From positions 62,001 through 126,000 of the forward strand of contig UQWL01000007.1 in assembly GCA_900544715.1 (NCBI GenBank): a DNA stretch of 64,000 bases. Reading direction: 5' to 3'. The DNA is from an uncultured Oscillospiraceae bacterium (lineage in GTDB: Bacteria > Bacillota > Clostridia > Oscillospirales > Acutalibacteraceae). Numbering within the stretch: the first letter of the stretch is position 1; every line of letters starts with the position of its first letter. Of this stretch, positions 1 through 8,216 are shown piece by piece. A program made the position numbers and the translations under genes. The notes below the pieces were generated by a model, which saw only the letters and a program-made list of their open reading frames with translations, had not been told where the DNA came from and ran no database searches.

Positions 1-687
1 CTCCTCCACATGCCCGTTCACATGCCCCAAATAGGCCTGCTGCTGCGCAAAGTATTTTTGGGAGCGCTTGACGATCTTCAGGATGAAGAGGAAGGAGAGC
101 GGAAGGATGCAGAGCGCCACAAGCGTGAGCTGCCAGCTGATGGAGAGCATCATGATGAGGATGCCGATGAAGGTGGCGGCGGAGGTGATGATCTGCGTAA
201 CGCTCTGGTTGAGCGATTGACTCAGGGTGTCGATATCGTTGGTCACGCGGGAGAGCACCTCGCCGTGGGTAACGCGGTCAAAATAGCTCAGGGGCATGCG
301 GTTGATCTTCTGCACAATATCGTTGCGCAGGTTATAGGTAACTTCCATCGTGATGCCGGTCATGATCCAGCCCTGCGCATAGGAGAAAAGCAGGCTCGTC
401 AGATACAGGATCAGCAGCGTCAGCAGAATGTTTGCGATCGCGCCGAAATCGATGCCGGCACCCGCGCCGGTGATCTTGCCCATGATGCCGTTGAAGAGCT
501 CTGTGGTCGCATTGCCGAGCACCTTTGGCCCGACGATGGTAAAGACAGTGGAGGCAACAGCGAAGAACATCACGAGGATCAGGCGGAATTTATAGCGGCT
601 GAGATAGTGAAGCAGCTGCTTCATGGTGCCCTTGAAATCTTTCACTTTCGGTTTGCCATGTGCCATGGCGGCTGGGCCGTGTCTCAT
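1..687 (-). CDS. ABC multidrug-type exporter, permease/ATPase subunit (partial, N-terminal half)
   Basis: Only the first ~229 residues are in the window; the gene runs off the left edge. The visible part is the transmembrane domain of a type IV (exporter) ABC protein: a short basic N-terminus, then hydrophobic helices around residues 33-55, 85-105 and 165-205, and the exporter-type stretch SYFDRVTHGEVLSRVTNDID that is typical of the first intracellular coupling region. The ATG at 687-685 overlaps the stop of the upstream ABC gene (ATGA), and an AGGAGGAATTG box precedes it, so the two are translationally coupled. By family rule this should be the subunit with the complete ATPase site, partnering the degenerate upstream subunit in a heterodimer; the NBD is outside the window, so that is inference. 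Confidence 0.9.
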   Translation of the reverse strand, partial: MRHGPAAMAHGKPKVKDFKGTMKQLLHYLSRYKFRLILVMFFAVASTVFTIVGPKVLGNATTELFNGIMGKITGAGAGIDFGAIANILLTLLILYLTSLLFSYAQGWIMTGITMEVTYNLRNDIVQKINRMPLSYFDRVTHGEVLSRVTNDIDTLSQSLNQSVTQIITSAATFIGILIMMLSISWQLTLVALCILPLSFLFILKIVKRSQKYFAQQQAYLGHVNGHVEE

Positions 688-2903
688 TCCAATTCCTCCT
701 TTGACAGCTGGGATTGTGCGATCTCGCGATAGGTCGGGCAGATTTCAAGAAGCTCCCTGTGCGTCCCCTTGCCGACAATGCGCCCTTCATCGAGTACGAT
801 GATCTGCTGCGCGTTCATAATGGTGCTCACGCGCTGCGCGACGATCAGCACGGTGGAGTCGCCGGTGTGCTCCTGCAATGCGCGGCGCAGAGCGGCGTCC
901 GTTTTGAAGTCGAGGGCGGAGAAGCTGTCGTCAAAGATATAGACCGGCGCTTTTTTGGCGAGCGCCCGTGCAATGGAGAGGCGTTGCTTCTGCCCACCGG
1001 AGACGTTGCCGCCCCCCTGTGCGATGGGTGTTTTCATCCCCTCCGGCTTTTCCTGTATGAATTCCTGCGCTTGGGCGATAGAGGCTGCCAGCGCGAGGTC
1101 GTCTTCGTTTGCGTCCGGCGCGCCGTAGCGGAGGTTAGAATCGATATCGCCGGAGAAGAGGACGCCCTTCTGCGGCACATAGCCGATTTTGGACCGCAAC
1201 TCGTGCTGCGAAATGTTGCGTACATCCACGCCGTCGAACAGGATTTCGCCCTGCGTAACGTCATAAAAGCGGGGGATCAGGTTAATCAGCGTTGATTTGC
1301 CGGAGCCGGTAGAGCCGATGAATGCGGTGGTTTCACCCGGCTTCGCCGTGAAGGAGATATCGCTGATCACATCTTCATCCGCGTTTTCATAGCGGAAGCA
1401 AACGTTGCGGAATTCGATCTCCCCGCGCGGATGGGCCCCGAGAGAAACCGGCTGCTCTGCATCGCGCACAGAGGGCTCGGTGGCAAGCACTTCGTTAACA
1501 CGGTTGACGGATACCGCTGCGCGCGGCATGAGGATGAAGGTCATGCAGATCATCAAAAACGCCATGATAATTTGCATCGCATACTGCATGAAGGCCATCA
1601 TATCGCCCACCTGCATGGTGGCTTGCTCAATTTGATGCCCGCCGACCCACACGATCACGAGACTCATCACATTCATCAAAAACATCATTGCGGGCATCAT
1701 AAAGGCGGTAACACGGTTGACGAAGCGGTAGTTGCGGGTCAGGTTGCGGTTGGCGACCTCAAACCGATCCTCCTCATAAGCCTGCGTGCCGAAGGCGCGG
1801 ATGACCATCATGCCGCTTAGGTGCTCACGCACAACGAGATTCAAGCGGTCAACCAGCTTCTGGACGAGCTTGAATTTTGGCATGACGATCGAATAGATCA
1901 CGGCGATAAAGCCGATCAGGATCAGCACGCACACCGCGATTATCCAGCTCATGGAGGTGCTCTTCGACAGCGCCATCACCACGCCGCCCACGCCGATAAT
2001 CGGCGCATACAAAAGCGTGCGGGGCACCATGACGAAAAGGAACTGGATCTGCGTGATATCATTTGTCGTCCGCGTGATGAGAGAGGCGGTTGAGAACTGA
2101 TCGAACTCCCCATTGGAGAACGAGGCGACCTTCTGGAACACATCGTGGCGCATATCGCGGCAGATGCCGGCGGCGAAGCGCGCAGAGCAGAAGGTGACGC
2201 CGATGACGCAAAGCACCATGCCGAGCGTCATAAGCAGCATTTTAAGCCCCGTGATGAGGATATAATTGCGTTCAATATGATCTGTGTTGACGCCGAGCTC
2301 TTTATAGAGCTGCTTTGTCATTACAACGCCCATCTGCGAGCCAATGGAAGGGTCCGTCTTTGCGGCGGCCTGCTGCGCCTGCTCGAGCACCTGCGGCGGC
2401 ATGGCCTTGATGAGCGCCCCCATCGCATAGAGCTTTGACAGGTCGGTATCCGACAGATCAGCCTGATCGGCGGAAATCGTCTGGCCGCTCGCCTTGGCCT
2501 GCGCCTGCATCAGGCTCATCAGGGTGGACATGCCGCGGCCATAGGCTGCGGCCGCGGCGGAATCCTCTTCTGTGGAGAGGATGGCAACCGCCTCTGTTTT
2601 CAGCAGAGGATATTCTTCTGTATACTGCTGCGCCTCCTGCGCGCCGGGCTGTATGGTTTTGTAGCTCGATTCCATCTGCGCTTTGTCCTCTGCGGTCATC
2701 AGCGATTCAAAGAAATCGAGCCCTTTGCGGCTGAGGGCCTTTGGCGCCTGTTCAGAGATACCGCCCTGCTGAATGCCGACATTGACGATATCGGACATCA
2801 GGTTTGGCAGGTTTAGATCGCACGCCGCCTGTACAAAAAGCAAAACAACGCAGATCAGGATGGGAAGCACATAGGGCTTTGCATAATGCAAAAGCTTTTT
2901 CAT
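684..2903 (-). CDS. ABC multidrug-type exporter, degenerate-site subunit
   Basis: A full-length transmembrane-NBD fusion (739 aa), longer than the usual ~580 aa because ~150 residues rich in Ala, Gln and Glu sit between the first and second membrane helices (about residues 60-215); that insert probably lies outside the membrane. The NBD occupies roughly residues 490-739. Visible motifs are Walker A GSTGSGKS, Q-loop VPQKG, signature VSGGQ and a Walker B ending FDDSFSALD. The catalytic Glu after Walker B is Asp and the H-loop His is Gln (IVAQR). These two changes mark the non-hydrolysing-site subunit of heterodimeric exporters such as TM287 or BmrC. It is first in a two-gene operon divergent from a MarR regulator, which suggests a drug or toxic-compound exporter under MarR control. 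The substrate cannot be read from sequence. Confidence 0.95.
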   Translation of the reverse strand: MKKLLHYAKPYVLPILICVVLLFVQAACDLNLPNLMSDIVNVGIQQGGISEQAPKALSRKGLDFFESLMTAEDKAQMESSYKTIQPGAQEAQQYTEEYPLLKTEAVAILSTEEDSAAAAAYGRGMSTLMSLMQAQAKASGQTISADQADLSDTDLSKLYAMGALIKAMPPQVLEQAQQAAAKTDPSIGSQMGVVMTKQLYKELGVNTDHIERNYILITGLKMLLMTLGMVLCVIGVTFCSARFAAGICRDMRHDVFQKVASFSNGEFDQFSTASLITRTTNDITQIQFLFVMVPRTLLYAPIIGVGGVVMALSKSTSMSWIIAVCVLILIGFIAVIYSIVMPKFKLVQKLVDRLNLVVREHLSGMMVIRAFGTQAYEEDRFEVANRNLTRNYRFVNRVTAFMMPAMMFLMNVMSLVIVWVGGHQIEQATMQVGDMMAFMQYAMQIIMAFLMICMTFILMPRAAVSVNRVNEVLATEPSVRDAEQPVSLGAHPRGEIEFRNVCFRYENADEDVISDISFTAKPGETTAFIGSTGSGKSTLINLIPRFYDVTQGEILFDGVDVRNISQHELRSKIGYVPQKGVLFSGDIDSNLRYGAPDANEDDLALAASIAQAQEFIQEKPEGMKTPIAQGGGNVSGGQKQRLSIARALAKKAPVYIFDDSFSALDFKTDAALRRALQEHTGDSTVLIVAQRVSTIMNAQQIIVLDEGRIVGKGTHRELLEICPTYREIAQSQLSKEELE

Positions 2904-2967
2904 TCGATCACCCTTTCCTTAACAGCGCGCCCCTGCACGCTGCCTCCGGGTTTCCTCCGGATAATAG

Positions 2968-3013
2968 TTAACATGATTAATTGATATTATAGTAGCTAAA
3001 ATGGAACTGTCAA
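2968..3013 (-). promoter_or_regulatory. promoter and candidate MarR site for the ABC exporter operon
   Basis: On the minus strand TTGACA (3013-3008) is followed after 16 nt by TATAAT (2991-2986). Just downstream, over the expected start site, is TTAACATGATTAA (2968-2980), an AT-rich inverted repeat containing the 7-mer ATTAATT with its flank. The same 7-mer forms the arms of the site at the divergent marR promoter, so both could bind the same regulator. Confidence 0.6.
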
Positions 3014-3098
3014 GATCAAAGGAAGCAATCACAAATTCTTTTACAAACCGTTCACAATAGAGACATTCTTTCAATATTAGGGCCTTTTATTTTTATGC

Positions 3099-3153
3099 TT
3101 GACAAGCTGGAGACAAAAGGATAGACTAAAATTAATTAACCAAGGCAATTAAT
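3099..3153 (+). promoter_or_regulatory. marR promoter and operator palindrome
   Basis: TTGACA (3099-3104), a 17-nt spacer and TAGACT (3122-3127) form a good sigma-A promoter. Immediately downstream is a perfect inverted repeat, ATTAATT (3131-3137) and AATTAAT (3147-3153) with a 9-nt centre. It covers the expected transcription start, which is the usual place for an autorepressing MarR protein. Confidence 0.7.
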
Positions 3154-3176
3154 TTTGACGCTGGGGGGCGTTCTGC

Positions 3177-3665
3177 ATGGATGGAATAGAATATGAGCTG
3201 ATTGAAGTGGTGTTTGAAGCGAAGCACAGCCTGCATCAGGTAATCCATTTTGCCAATGTCCCCCGCGGCACGTTCGCGGCGCTGTTTTTAATCGATCAGA
3301 TGAATCGAGAGCCGCAGCAGGAGCGGGCCGTACCGGGCGTGACGGTATCCATGCTCAGCGACCGGCTTCACAACTCCCGCCCAGCGGTCACCCGGTTAAT
3401 CAATGATCTGGAGGAGCAGGGTTATGTCGTCAAGCTTACCGCAAAGCAGGATAGGCGCTTTGTTTACCTGATGCTGACGCAGGAGGGGCAGGCGGTTCTC
3501 TGCCAGGCAAAGCGCACCTTTTTTGCGGCGGTACATGAGATTGTGCAGATGCTTGGGGAGGAGGATTCCCGCGAGTTGCTGCGGCTTTTGCGGCGGATTG
3601 CTCAACTGCATCCACAGGGCGGGAATGAGCAACCCGCGCTTGACAAAATGGATGGGGCGGAATAG
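3177..3665 (+). CDS. MarR family transcriptional regulator
   Basis: A 162-aa protein with the MarR winged-helix layout: an N-terminal helical dimer region, a recognition helix around VSMLSDRLHNSRPAVTRLI (residues ~58-77), a basic wing with DRRFVYLMLTQEG (residues ~91-103), and a C-terminal helix returning to the dimer interface. MarR proteins are dimeric repressors that release DNA on binding a ligand or oxidant. The gene is divergent from a heterodimeric ABC exporter, with an AT-rich palindrome at its own promoter and a related half at the exporter promoter. Autoregulation plus control of the exporter is therefore the natural inference. A G-rich stretch precedes the ATG. The C-terminal ~20 residues look unstructured. 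Confidence 0.9.
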   Translation: MDGIEYELIEVVFEAKHSLHQVIHFANVPRGTFAALFLIDQMNREPQQERAVPGVTVSMLSDRLHNSRPAVTRLINDLEEQGYVVKLTAKQDRRFVYLMLTQEGQAVLCQAKRTFFAAVHEIVQMLGEEDSRELLRLLRRIAQLHPQGGNEQPALDKMDGAE

Positions 3666-3705
3666 CGCTGCGCCGGCCCTTTGTAGGAATGGTTGGAAGA
3701 AAAGG

Positions 3706-3740
3706 AGCCGCTGCAAAATGGAACACATTTTGCAGCGGCT
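3706..3740. terminator. bidirectional terminator between marR and ricT
   Basis: A perfect 15-bp stem (3706-3720 with 3726-3740) closes a 5-nt loop. It is followed by a T-rich run on the plus strand and by CTTTTCTTCC on the minus strand. It separates two convergent genes and can serve both. Confidence 0.85.
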
Positions 3741-3768
3741 CTATTATTTCACAATTTAATTGAGAAAC

Positions 3769-4632
3769 TTACTCCAGCTCTTTCAAGGCCTGCTCTTCTT
3801 CCTTTGCCACGCGGATCTGCGAATCCTTCACGATCCGTACCTCCTTGCGATGGATGGAAACCGGGGCGGCGTCCGGCCGCTTATGGAGGCGGATCTTGAG
3901 CATCCCGGTCAAAAGGTTGGTATCGATCACAACGCCGCGGCCCTCCTTGGTATCCACGATCGCACCATTTTTGGGCGTAACGCGCAGGAGGTGCTCATAG
4001 GCATTTTGCTCATATTTCAGGCAGCACATCAGCCTGCCGCAGGTGCCGCTGATCTTGACGGGGTTGAGGGAAATCCCCTGCTCCTTCGCCATTTTGATGG
4101 AGACGGATTGAAAATCACCCAAAAAGGTGCTGCAGCAAAATGGGCGGCCGCAGATGCCCAATCCCCCCAGCAGTTTTGATTCATCGCGCACGCCAATCTG
4201 ACGGAGCTCAATGCGCGTGCGGAACACGCTTGCGAGATCCTTGACCAGCTCGCGGAAATCAACGCGCCCATCCGCTGTAAAGTAAAACATGATTTTGCTC
4301 CGGTCAAAGGTGTATTCCACTTCGACGAGCTTCATCTCCAGCTTATGCGCCGCAATTTTTTGCAGGCAGATCTGAAATGCATCTTTTTCCTTGGCGTGGT
4401 TTTCCGCCACGATTTTTAAATCCTCGGACGTGGCGGTGCGAATGATCATTTTCAGAGGCTTTACGATCTGATCATCCGGCACCTCTCGGTTTTCCATTGC
4501 CACCTCGCCGCATTCAATGCCGCGCGCTGTTTCCACAATGACAGGATCGCCCTTGGAAAAGGGCTTGTCATCCGGGTCGAAGTAATATACTTTTCCAGCG
4601 CCCTTAAAACGGACGCCTACAATTTCGGCCAT
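3769..4632 (-). CDS. ricT: PSP1 domain regulator RicT (YaaT)
   Basis: A 287-aa PSP1-domain protein of the normal length for the family. The PSP1 core includes GDPVIVETARGIECGEV near residues 29-45, and two Cys clusters (CGRPFCC near residue 160 and CGRLMCC near 197) are characteristic. In Bacillus subtilis RicT (YaaT) works with RicA and RicF in a Fe-S-containing complex that modulates RNase Y processing of mRNAs and affects sporulation, competence and biofilm entry. It is the last gene of a leftward cluster, 30 bp after holB, the same order (darA-holB-ricT) as in Bacillus. No ricA or ricF is visible here. The assignment rests on the Cys pattern and the conserved gene order. Confidence 0.9.
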   Translation of the reverse strand: MAEIVGVRFKGAGKVYYFDPDDKPFSKGDPVIVETARGIECGEVAMENREVPDDQIVKPLKMIIRTATSEDLKIVAENHAKEKDAFQICLQKIAAHKLEMKLVEVEYTFDRSKIMFYFTADGRVDFRELVKDLASVFRTRIELRQIGVRDESKLLGGLGICGRPFCCSTFLGDFQSVSIKMAKEQGISLNPVKISGTCGRLMCCLKYEQNAYEHLLRVTPKNGAIVDTKEGRGVVIDTNLLTGMLKIRLHKRPDAAPVSIHRKEVRIVKDSQIRVAKEEEQALKELE

Positions 4633-4662
4633 ATATTTATAATTCCTCCGTTACATATCGAT

Positions 4663-5550
4663 CTATCGTTCTTTCCCAGCGGCGCGCCTGAGCGTACTGC
4701 ACAGCCGCGTGATGAGCAAATTTTGATTGGCGTTTCGCAGCAGGCTGCGGTTTAAGCTGCTGATTGCGTCGATTACGGCCAGAAGCCGCTCTTGCGTGAG
4801 CGCCCCTGCAAGGTAGGCTGCCGTTTCATCCGCCGGCTTCATCCCGCAGCTGATACGCGCCGCCTCCCGGAAGATCAGCGTCATGCGCACAAGGCACAGG
4901 GCGGTCAGATCTTTATCCTTTTCGAGCTTTCCGGTCAGAGAGAGCAGCGGGAATTCCGACGCGGCTGCCACCGCGCGCGCCATCTGGTCAGCGAGGTCGT
5001 TTGCCTTCTGCTCCTTTTTGCCCGCGGCGGCCGTGAGCTCCTGCGCGGGCGCATCCAGTGTAAACGTGGTCACACGGGAGAGGATGGTAGGCAGCATTTT
5101 GGTTTTGGAATCGCAGGTAAGCAGAAACACCGCATAGGCGGGCGGTTCCTCCAACACCTTGAGTAGGGCGTTCTGCGCCTGGGGGGACATCGACTGCGCG
5201 TTGAGCAGCAGATAGGCTTTATAGGGAGCCTCGTTCGGCAGGATAAACACATCCTCCCGCACCTCACGCACGGTTTCAATATGGAAGGAGCGGGCTGCTT
5301 CGCCGCCCTCCGCCTCCAAAATATCCGGGTGCGCCTGAGCTGCGGCTTTCTGGCAGGCGGCGCATTTGCCACACGGATGCTCACCGGGCGAAGTACATAC
5401 CAACGCCTGCGCGATCAGGCGGGCCAGGGCTTTGCGCTCCTGCGCTGAGCCGCCCTCGATGAGGACAGCATGCGGGAACCGGCCCGCATCCAAAAGCTGT
5501 GCGATCTGCTTGCAAGCCTGCGGGCTTGCGCGAAAAGAAGCAAACTTCAT
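4663..5550 (-). CDS. holB: DNA polymerase III delta-prime subunit
   Basis: A 295-aa clamp-loader subunit. The AAA+ fold starts near FPHAVLIEGG (residue 24) but lacks the GKT of a true P-loop, as expected for the non-hydrolysing delta-prime. A zinc module with CGKCAAC follows (residues ~60-66), then the sensor region SPQAQNALLKVLEEPP (~residues 125-140). The usual SRC motif reads SRV here, so the Cys is missing and only the arginine finger Ser-Arg is kept. Delta-prime forms the rigid end of the complex that loads the sliding clamp at replication forks. The gene lies 14 bp after darA and 30 bp before ricT, a conserved Firmicutes arrangement. Confidence 0.92.
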   Translation of the reverse strand: MKFASFRASPQACKQIAQLLDAGRFPHAVLIEGGSAQERKALARLIAQALVCTSPGEHPCGKCAACQKAAAQAHPDILEAEGGEAARSFHIETVREVREDVFILPNEAPYKAYLLLNAQSMSPQAQNALLKVLEEPPAYAVFLLTCDSKTKMLPTILSRVTTFTLDAPAQELTAAAGKKEQKANDLADQMARAVAAASEFPLLSLTGKLEKDKDLTALCLVRMTLIFREAARISCGMKPADETAAYLAGALTQERLLAVIDAISSLNRSLLRNANQNLLITRLCSTLRRAAGKER

Positions 5551-5564
5551 AGCGCTCCCTTGCC

Positions 5565-5888
5565 TTACAGCTTATAAAACTGCGCCACATCCAGCACAAA
5601 TACCGTTGCACCGCCGACCGTGATCTCGACGGGGGCGGACATGAGCGGCTCATTGATGTAGGTAGATGCGGGCTGGACGAGCTGCGTGCGCTTGCGGCTG
5701 AAGCGGCCGATCAGGTCGATCAGCTCGGAAACACGCTCATCCTCCACGCCGATGAGGAGCGTGACGTTTCCCGCCCGCAGGAAGCCGCCGGAGGTGGAGA
5801 GCTTGGTGGCGCTGAACTCCGCGCGGGTAATCTCAGAGAGCACGGCGTGGCTGTCATCATTATTGACAATTGCAACGACCAATTTCAT
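5565..5888 (-). CDS. darA: cyclic-di-AMP receptor, PII-like
   Basis: A 107-aa PII-like protein of the DarA/PstA (YaaQ, DUF970) family, complete in length. It starts MKLVVAIVNNDD and has the conserved stretch TKLSTSGGFLRAGN (residues ~28-41) that helps build the c-di-AMP site, and the B-loop-like RKRTQLV region around residues 65-71. The trimer binds cyclic di-AMP, linking nucleotide second messenger level to partner proteins that are still poorly defined. It sits directly upstream of holB as in Bacillus. In Bacillus tmk precedes darA, but here a decarboxylase is the upstream gene after a 94-bp gap. DarA and PstA are synonyms; I use darA. Confidence 0.9.
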   Translation of the reverse strand: MKLVVAIVNNDDSHAVLSEITRAEFSATKLSTSGGFLRAGNVTLLIGVEDERVSELIDLIGRFSRKRTQLVQPASTYINEPLMSAPVEITVGGATVFVLDVAQFYKL

Positions 5889-5982
5889 AATAAAACCATC
5901 CTTTCACGAAATCGCTGGGATGTGAATCATTGGGGGAAACGAATGGGCCATCTAGCCCCACTCCATTATAATGCACCGCGCG

Positions 5983-7323
5983 CTATTTTACAACTTCAAT
6001 CTCTAAAATACCAGATTGCGCCAGCAGGCCGGCGCATTCCGGGGTGATGCGTTCCCCCGGCATGATGGCGGGGATTGCGGGCGGGCAGGGGCATGCGGTT
6101 TCTGCGGCAATGCGGCCCTGCGCTTTGCACAGCGGGATCCGCACCCTTGGAGCAAGGAGCGCTTCACGGGGCGACGCCGCAACGGGCGGCGGGGCGGGCA
6201 GCAAAGAGGAGGGCGAAAAGGGCTCGCCCACAGGCATCGTTGCCAGCGCCGCACGCAGGCGGGCAAAGTCAGCCTCACTGTTGAAGGGGGAGAGCAGCAG
6301 GATCAGGAAGGCCTCATCCGCATATTCCGCTTCGATCCCCGCACTGCGCAGGTGAAGGGCGGCCCGCTTCCCGCTGACGCCCGCGTGCGCGGTGTTCCAA
6401 ACGAGATGGAGCGGGTCGCACAGCCCTTCCGGCGGGAGGAAACCGAGCGCCTGGGCATAAGCGTTGAGTTCGTTTGCCTGGGCAGCCGTTTTGGCATAGG
6501 CGGCTTGCCCCTCCCCCTCCAGCCACGCGCGGCACAGGTCGAGCGAAAGCAGGATGGGGAAGGAAGGGCTTGTGGAGCCGAACAGCGCCATTGCATCTCG
6601 CACCTGGGGCAGATAGCGGCTGCTGCCAACCTGCAAATAAGCGCCGCCCGTGAGCACGGGTAGTGTTTTGTGCGCAGAGTCGGCACACATTGCGGCCCCT
6701 TGGGAAAGCGGGTGGAGCCTGCGGTCAAGGAAGAAAAGGTGCGCGCCGTGCGCGTTATCCACAATCACGGGCACATGATAGTTCCGTGCCACGGTGCAAA
6801 TTGCATTTAAATCGCTCATCACGCCGTAATAATCCGGCGTGGTGAGGTAAATGGCCTTTGCATCCGGGTGCGTTTGCAGCGCTTTTGCTACATCATCCAC
6901 CTGGATTCTCCCGGCAAGGCCGGGCCCGGCGTTTTGCCTGGGCCAAACCCATACGGGCGTAATGCCCAGCAGCGCCATCGCATTCACCGCGCTGCGGTGA
7001 ACGGTGCGGCCCAGGATGACCTCCCCGCCCAGCGGCGCGGCAAGGCGCAGCATGGCCTGGATGCACAGCGTGCACCCGCCTGCGGAGAAAAACGTGCCCG
7101 CCGTGCCAAAGGCTTTTGCCGCCGCCTGTTCCGCCAACAGGGTGGGGCCTTCTGCGTCAAAAAGGCTACCGGTGGAGGGAAGCTCTGTCACATCGAAGCA
7201 GGGCATTTCCCCCAATGGGGCAAGGCAGTCCGCTCGGCCCTTGTGCCCAGGCATATGGAGGCTGACCTGTTCTGTTTGCCGGTGCCGCATCAATGCCTCA
7301 TAAAGCGGGGCGCAAGCGCTCAT
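5983..7323 (-). CDS. Orn/Lys/Arg decarboxylase-like PLP enzyme (YaaO-type)
   Basis: A 446-aa fold-type I PLP enzyme of the short YaaO-like branch of Orn/Lys/Arg decarboxylases. Visible landmarks are HMPGHKG near residue 23, the cofactor-pyridine Asp in DNAHGAH (~residue 189), and the Schiff-base Lys in ADSAHKTLPVLTGGAYL (~residue 218). The C-terminal small domain is shorter and Pro/Ala-rich. Family members decarboxylate a basic amino acid to a polyamine precursor, but substrates of the YaaO branch are mostly unproven. It overlaps the end of the queG-like gene by 4 bp (ATGA) and precedes darA. The neighbourhood corresponds to Bacillus yaaO-tmk-darA with tmk absent. Substrate is not assigned. 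Confidence 0.85.
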   Translation of the reverse strand: MSACAPLYEALMRHRQTEQVSLHMPGHKGRADCLAPLGEMPCFDVTELPSTGSLFDAEGPTLLAEQAAAKAFGTAGTFFSAGGCTLCIQAMLRLAAPLGGEVILGRTVHRSAVNAMALLGITPVWVWPRQNAGPGLAGRIQVDDVAKALQTHPDAKAIYLTTPDYYGVMSDLNAICTVARNYHVPVIVDNAHGAHLFFLDRRLHPLSQGAAMCADSAHKTLPVLTGGAYLQVGSSRYLPQVRDAMALFGSTSPSFPILLSLDLCRAWLEGEGQAAYAKTAAQANELNAYAQALGFLPPEGLCDPLHLVWNTAHAGVSGKRAALHLRSAGIEAEYADEAFLILLLSPFNSEADFARLRAALATMPVGEPFSPSSLLPAPPPVAASPREALLAPRVRIPLCKAQGRIAAETACPCPPAIPAIMPGERITPECAGLLAQSGILEIEVVK

Positions 7324-8180
7324 CTGGGATCCCTACTTTCTGCTAAGGATTCAGATTGAGATCTTCCATCCAGGGGAGCGGAGAGCAGTTTCAGATTCCG
7401 CTCGATCACCTTCCTGCCGCGCCAGGCGTAGGCCCTGCCCTCGAGCGGGCCGTTTTCGGCAGCCGAGGCCTGAAAGGTATGAATGAATTCCGGCAGGGGC
7501 TGAATAGCCGCCCGCGCGTTCATCGGGCAGGTAGTCTGGCAGATGTCGCAGCCCCACGCACAGCCTGAGCGGCGGATGAGGGAGGATTCTTGTTCGCTGA
7601 GGTTGCCTTTTCGCTGCGTCAGAGCGGACATGCACTTGGATTGATCCAGCCCACCGGCGGTCAATGCCCCAGTGGGGCAGGCGGTGACACACCTCCCACA
7701 GCCAATGCAGGGGCGAATTTCATGCGGCGGGGCGTCAATCGGCAGCGTTGTGACGATCTCCCCAATGAATACCCAGGAGCCATAACGCGCATGAATCAAA
7801 AGGCCGTTTTGGCCGATGCACCCAAGCCCGGCCAGTGCGGCGGCGCGCACCTCCGGAATTGGGGAATTATCGGTAAAGGGCACGAATGCTTCTGCGGGAA
7901 ACGCCTGCTCCAGGGCGGATACAGCGCGTTTGAGGTATTGCGGTACGATCTCGTGATAATCCCCCACCGCGGCATAGCGGGATAGGTTCCCGCCCCGATA
8001 GGCGGCCTCCTCCATCGCATAGGGGAAGAGCGCCACCAATATGGATTTCGCTTGCTCAGGCAGCCGCTCCTTTGCCTGGCATTCGAGAAGCTGGGGGCGC
8101 AGCGGTTCAAACGGGCAGCAGCCAAAAACCGGAATGCCGGCGCCGGATAAAATGGTTTCGATTTTTTGCAACTGTTCCAT
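7320..8180 (-). CDS. epoxyqueuosine reductase (QueG)-like iron-sulfur protein
   Basis: A ~286-aa protein with two [4Fe-4S] motifs, CIGCGRCVTACP (residues ~168-180) and CAWGCDICQTTCP (~residues 213-225). The N-terminal region, with AVGDYHEIV and GQNGLLIHARYGSWVFIGEI, matches the cobalamin-binding part of the QueG family. QueG reduces epoxyqueuosine to queuosine in tRNA. This version is shorter than the ~380-aa E. coli enzyme because it lacks the C-terminal HEAT-like extension, which is common in Clostridia; a related reductase role cannot be excluded. I chose the ATG at 8180, which has AAAGGGA 8 nt upstream, over an in-frame ATG 21 nt earlier. It follows the AEC gene by 36 bp and overlaps the next gene. 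Confidence 0.82.
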   Translation of the reverse strand: MEQLQKIETILSGAGIPVFGCCPFEPLRPQLLECQAKERLPEQAKSILVALFPYAMEEAAYRGGNLSRYAAVGDYHEIVPQYLKRAVSALEQAFPAEAFVPFTDNSPIPEVRAAALAGLGCIGQNGLLIHARYGSWVFIGEIVTTLPIDAPPHEIRPCIGCGRCVTACPTGALTAGGLDQSKCMSALTQRKGNLSEQESSLIRRSGCAWGCDICQTTCPMNARAAIQPLPEFIHTFQASAAENGPLEGRAYAWRGRKVIERNLKLLSAPLDGRSQSESLAESRDPR

Positions 8181-8216
8181 CGTACGGTTCCCTTTCTTCA
8201 TATGTTTGTATACTTG

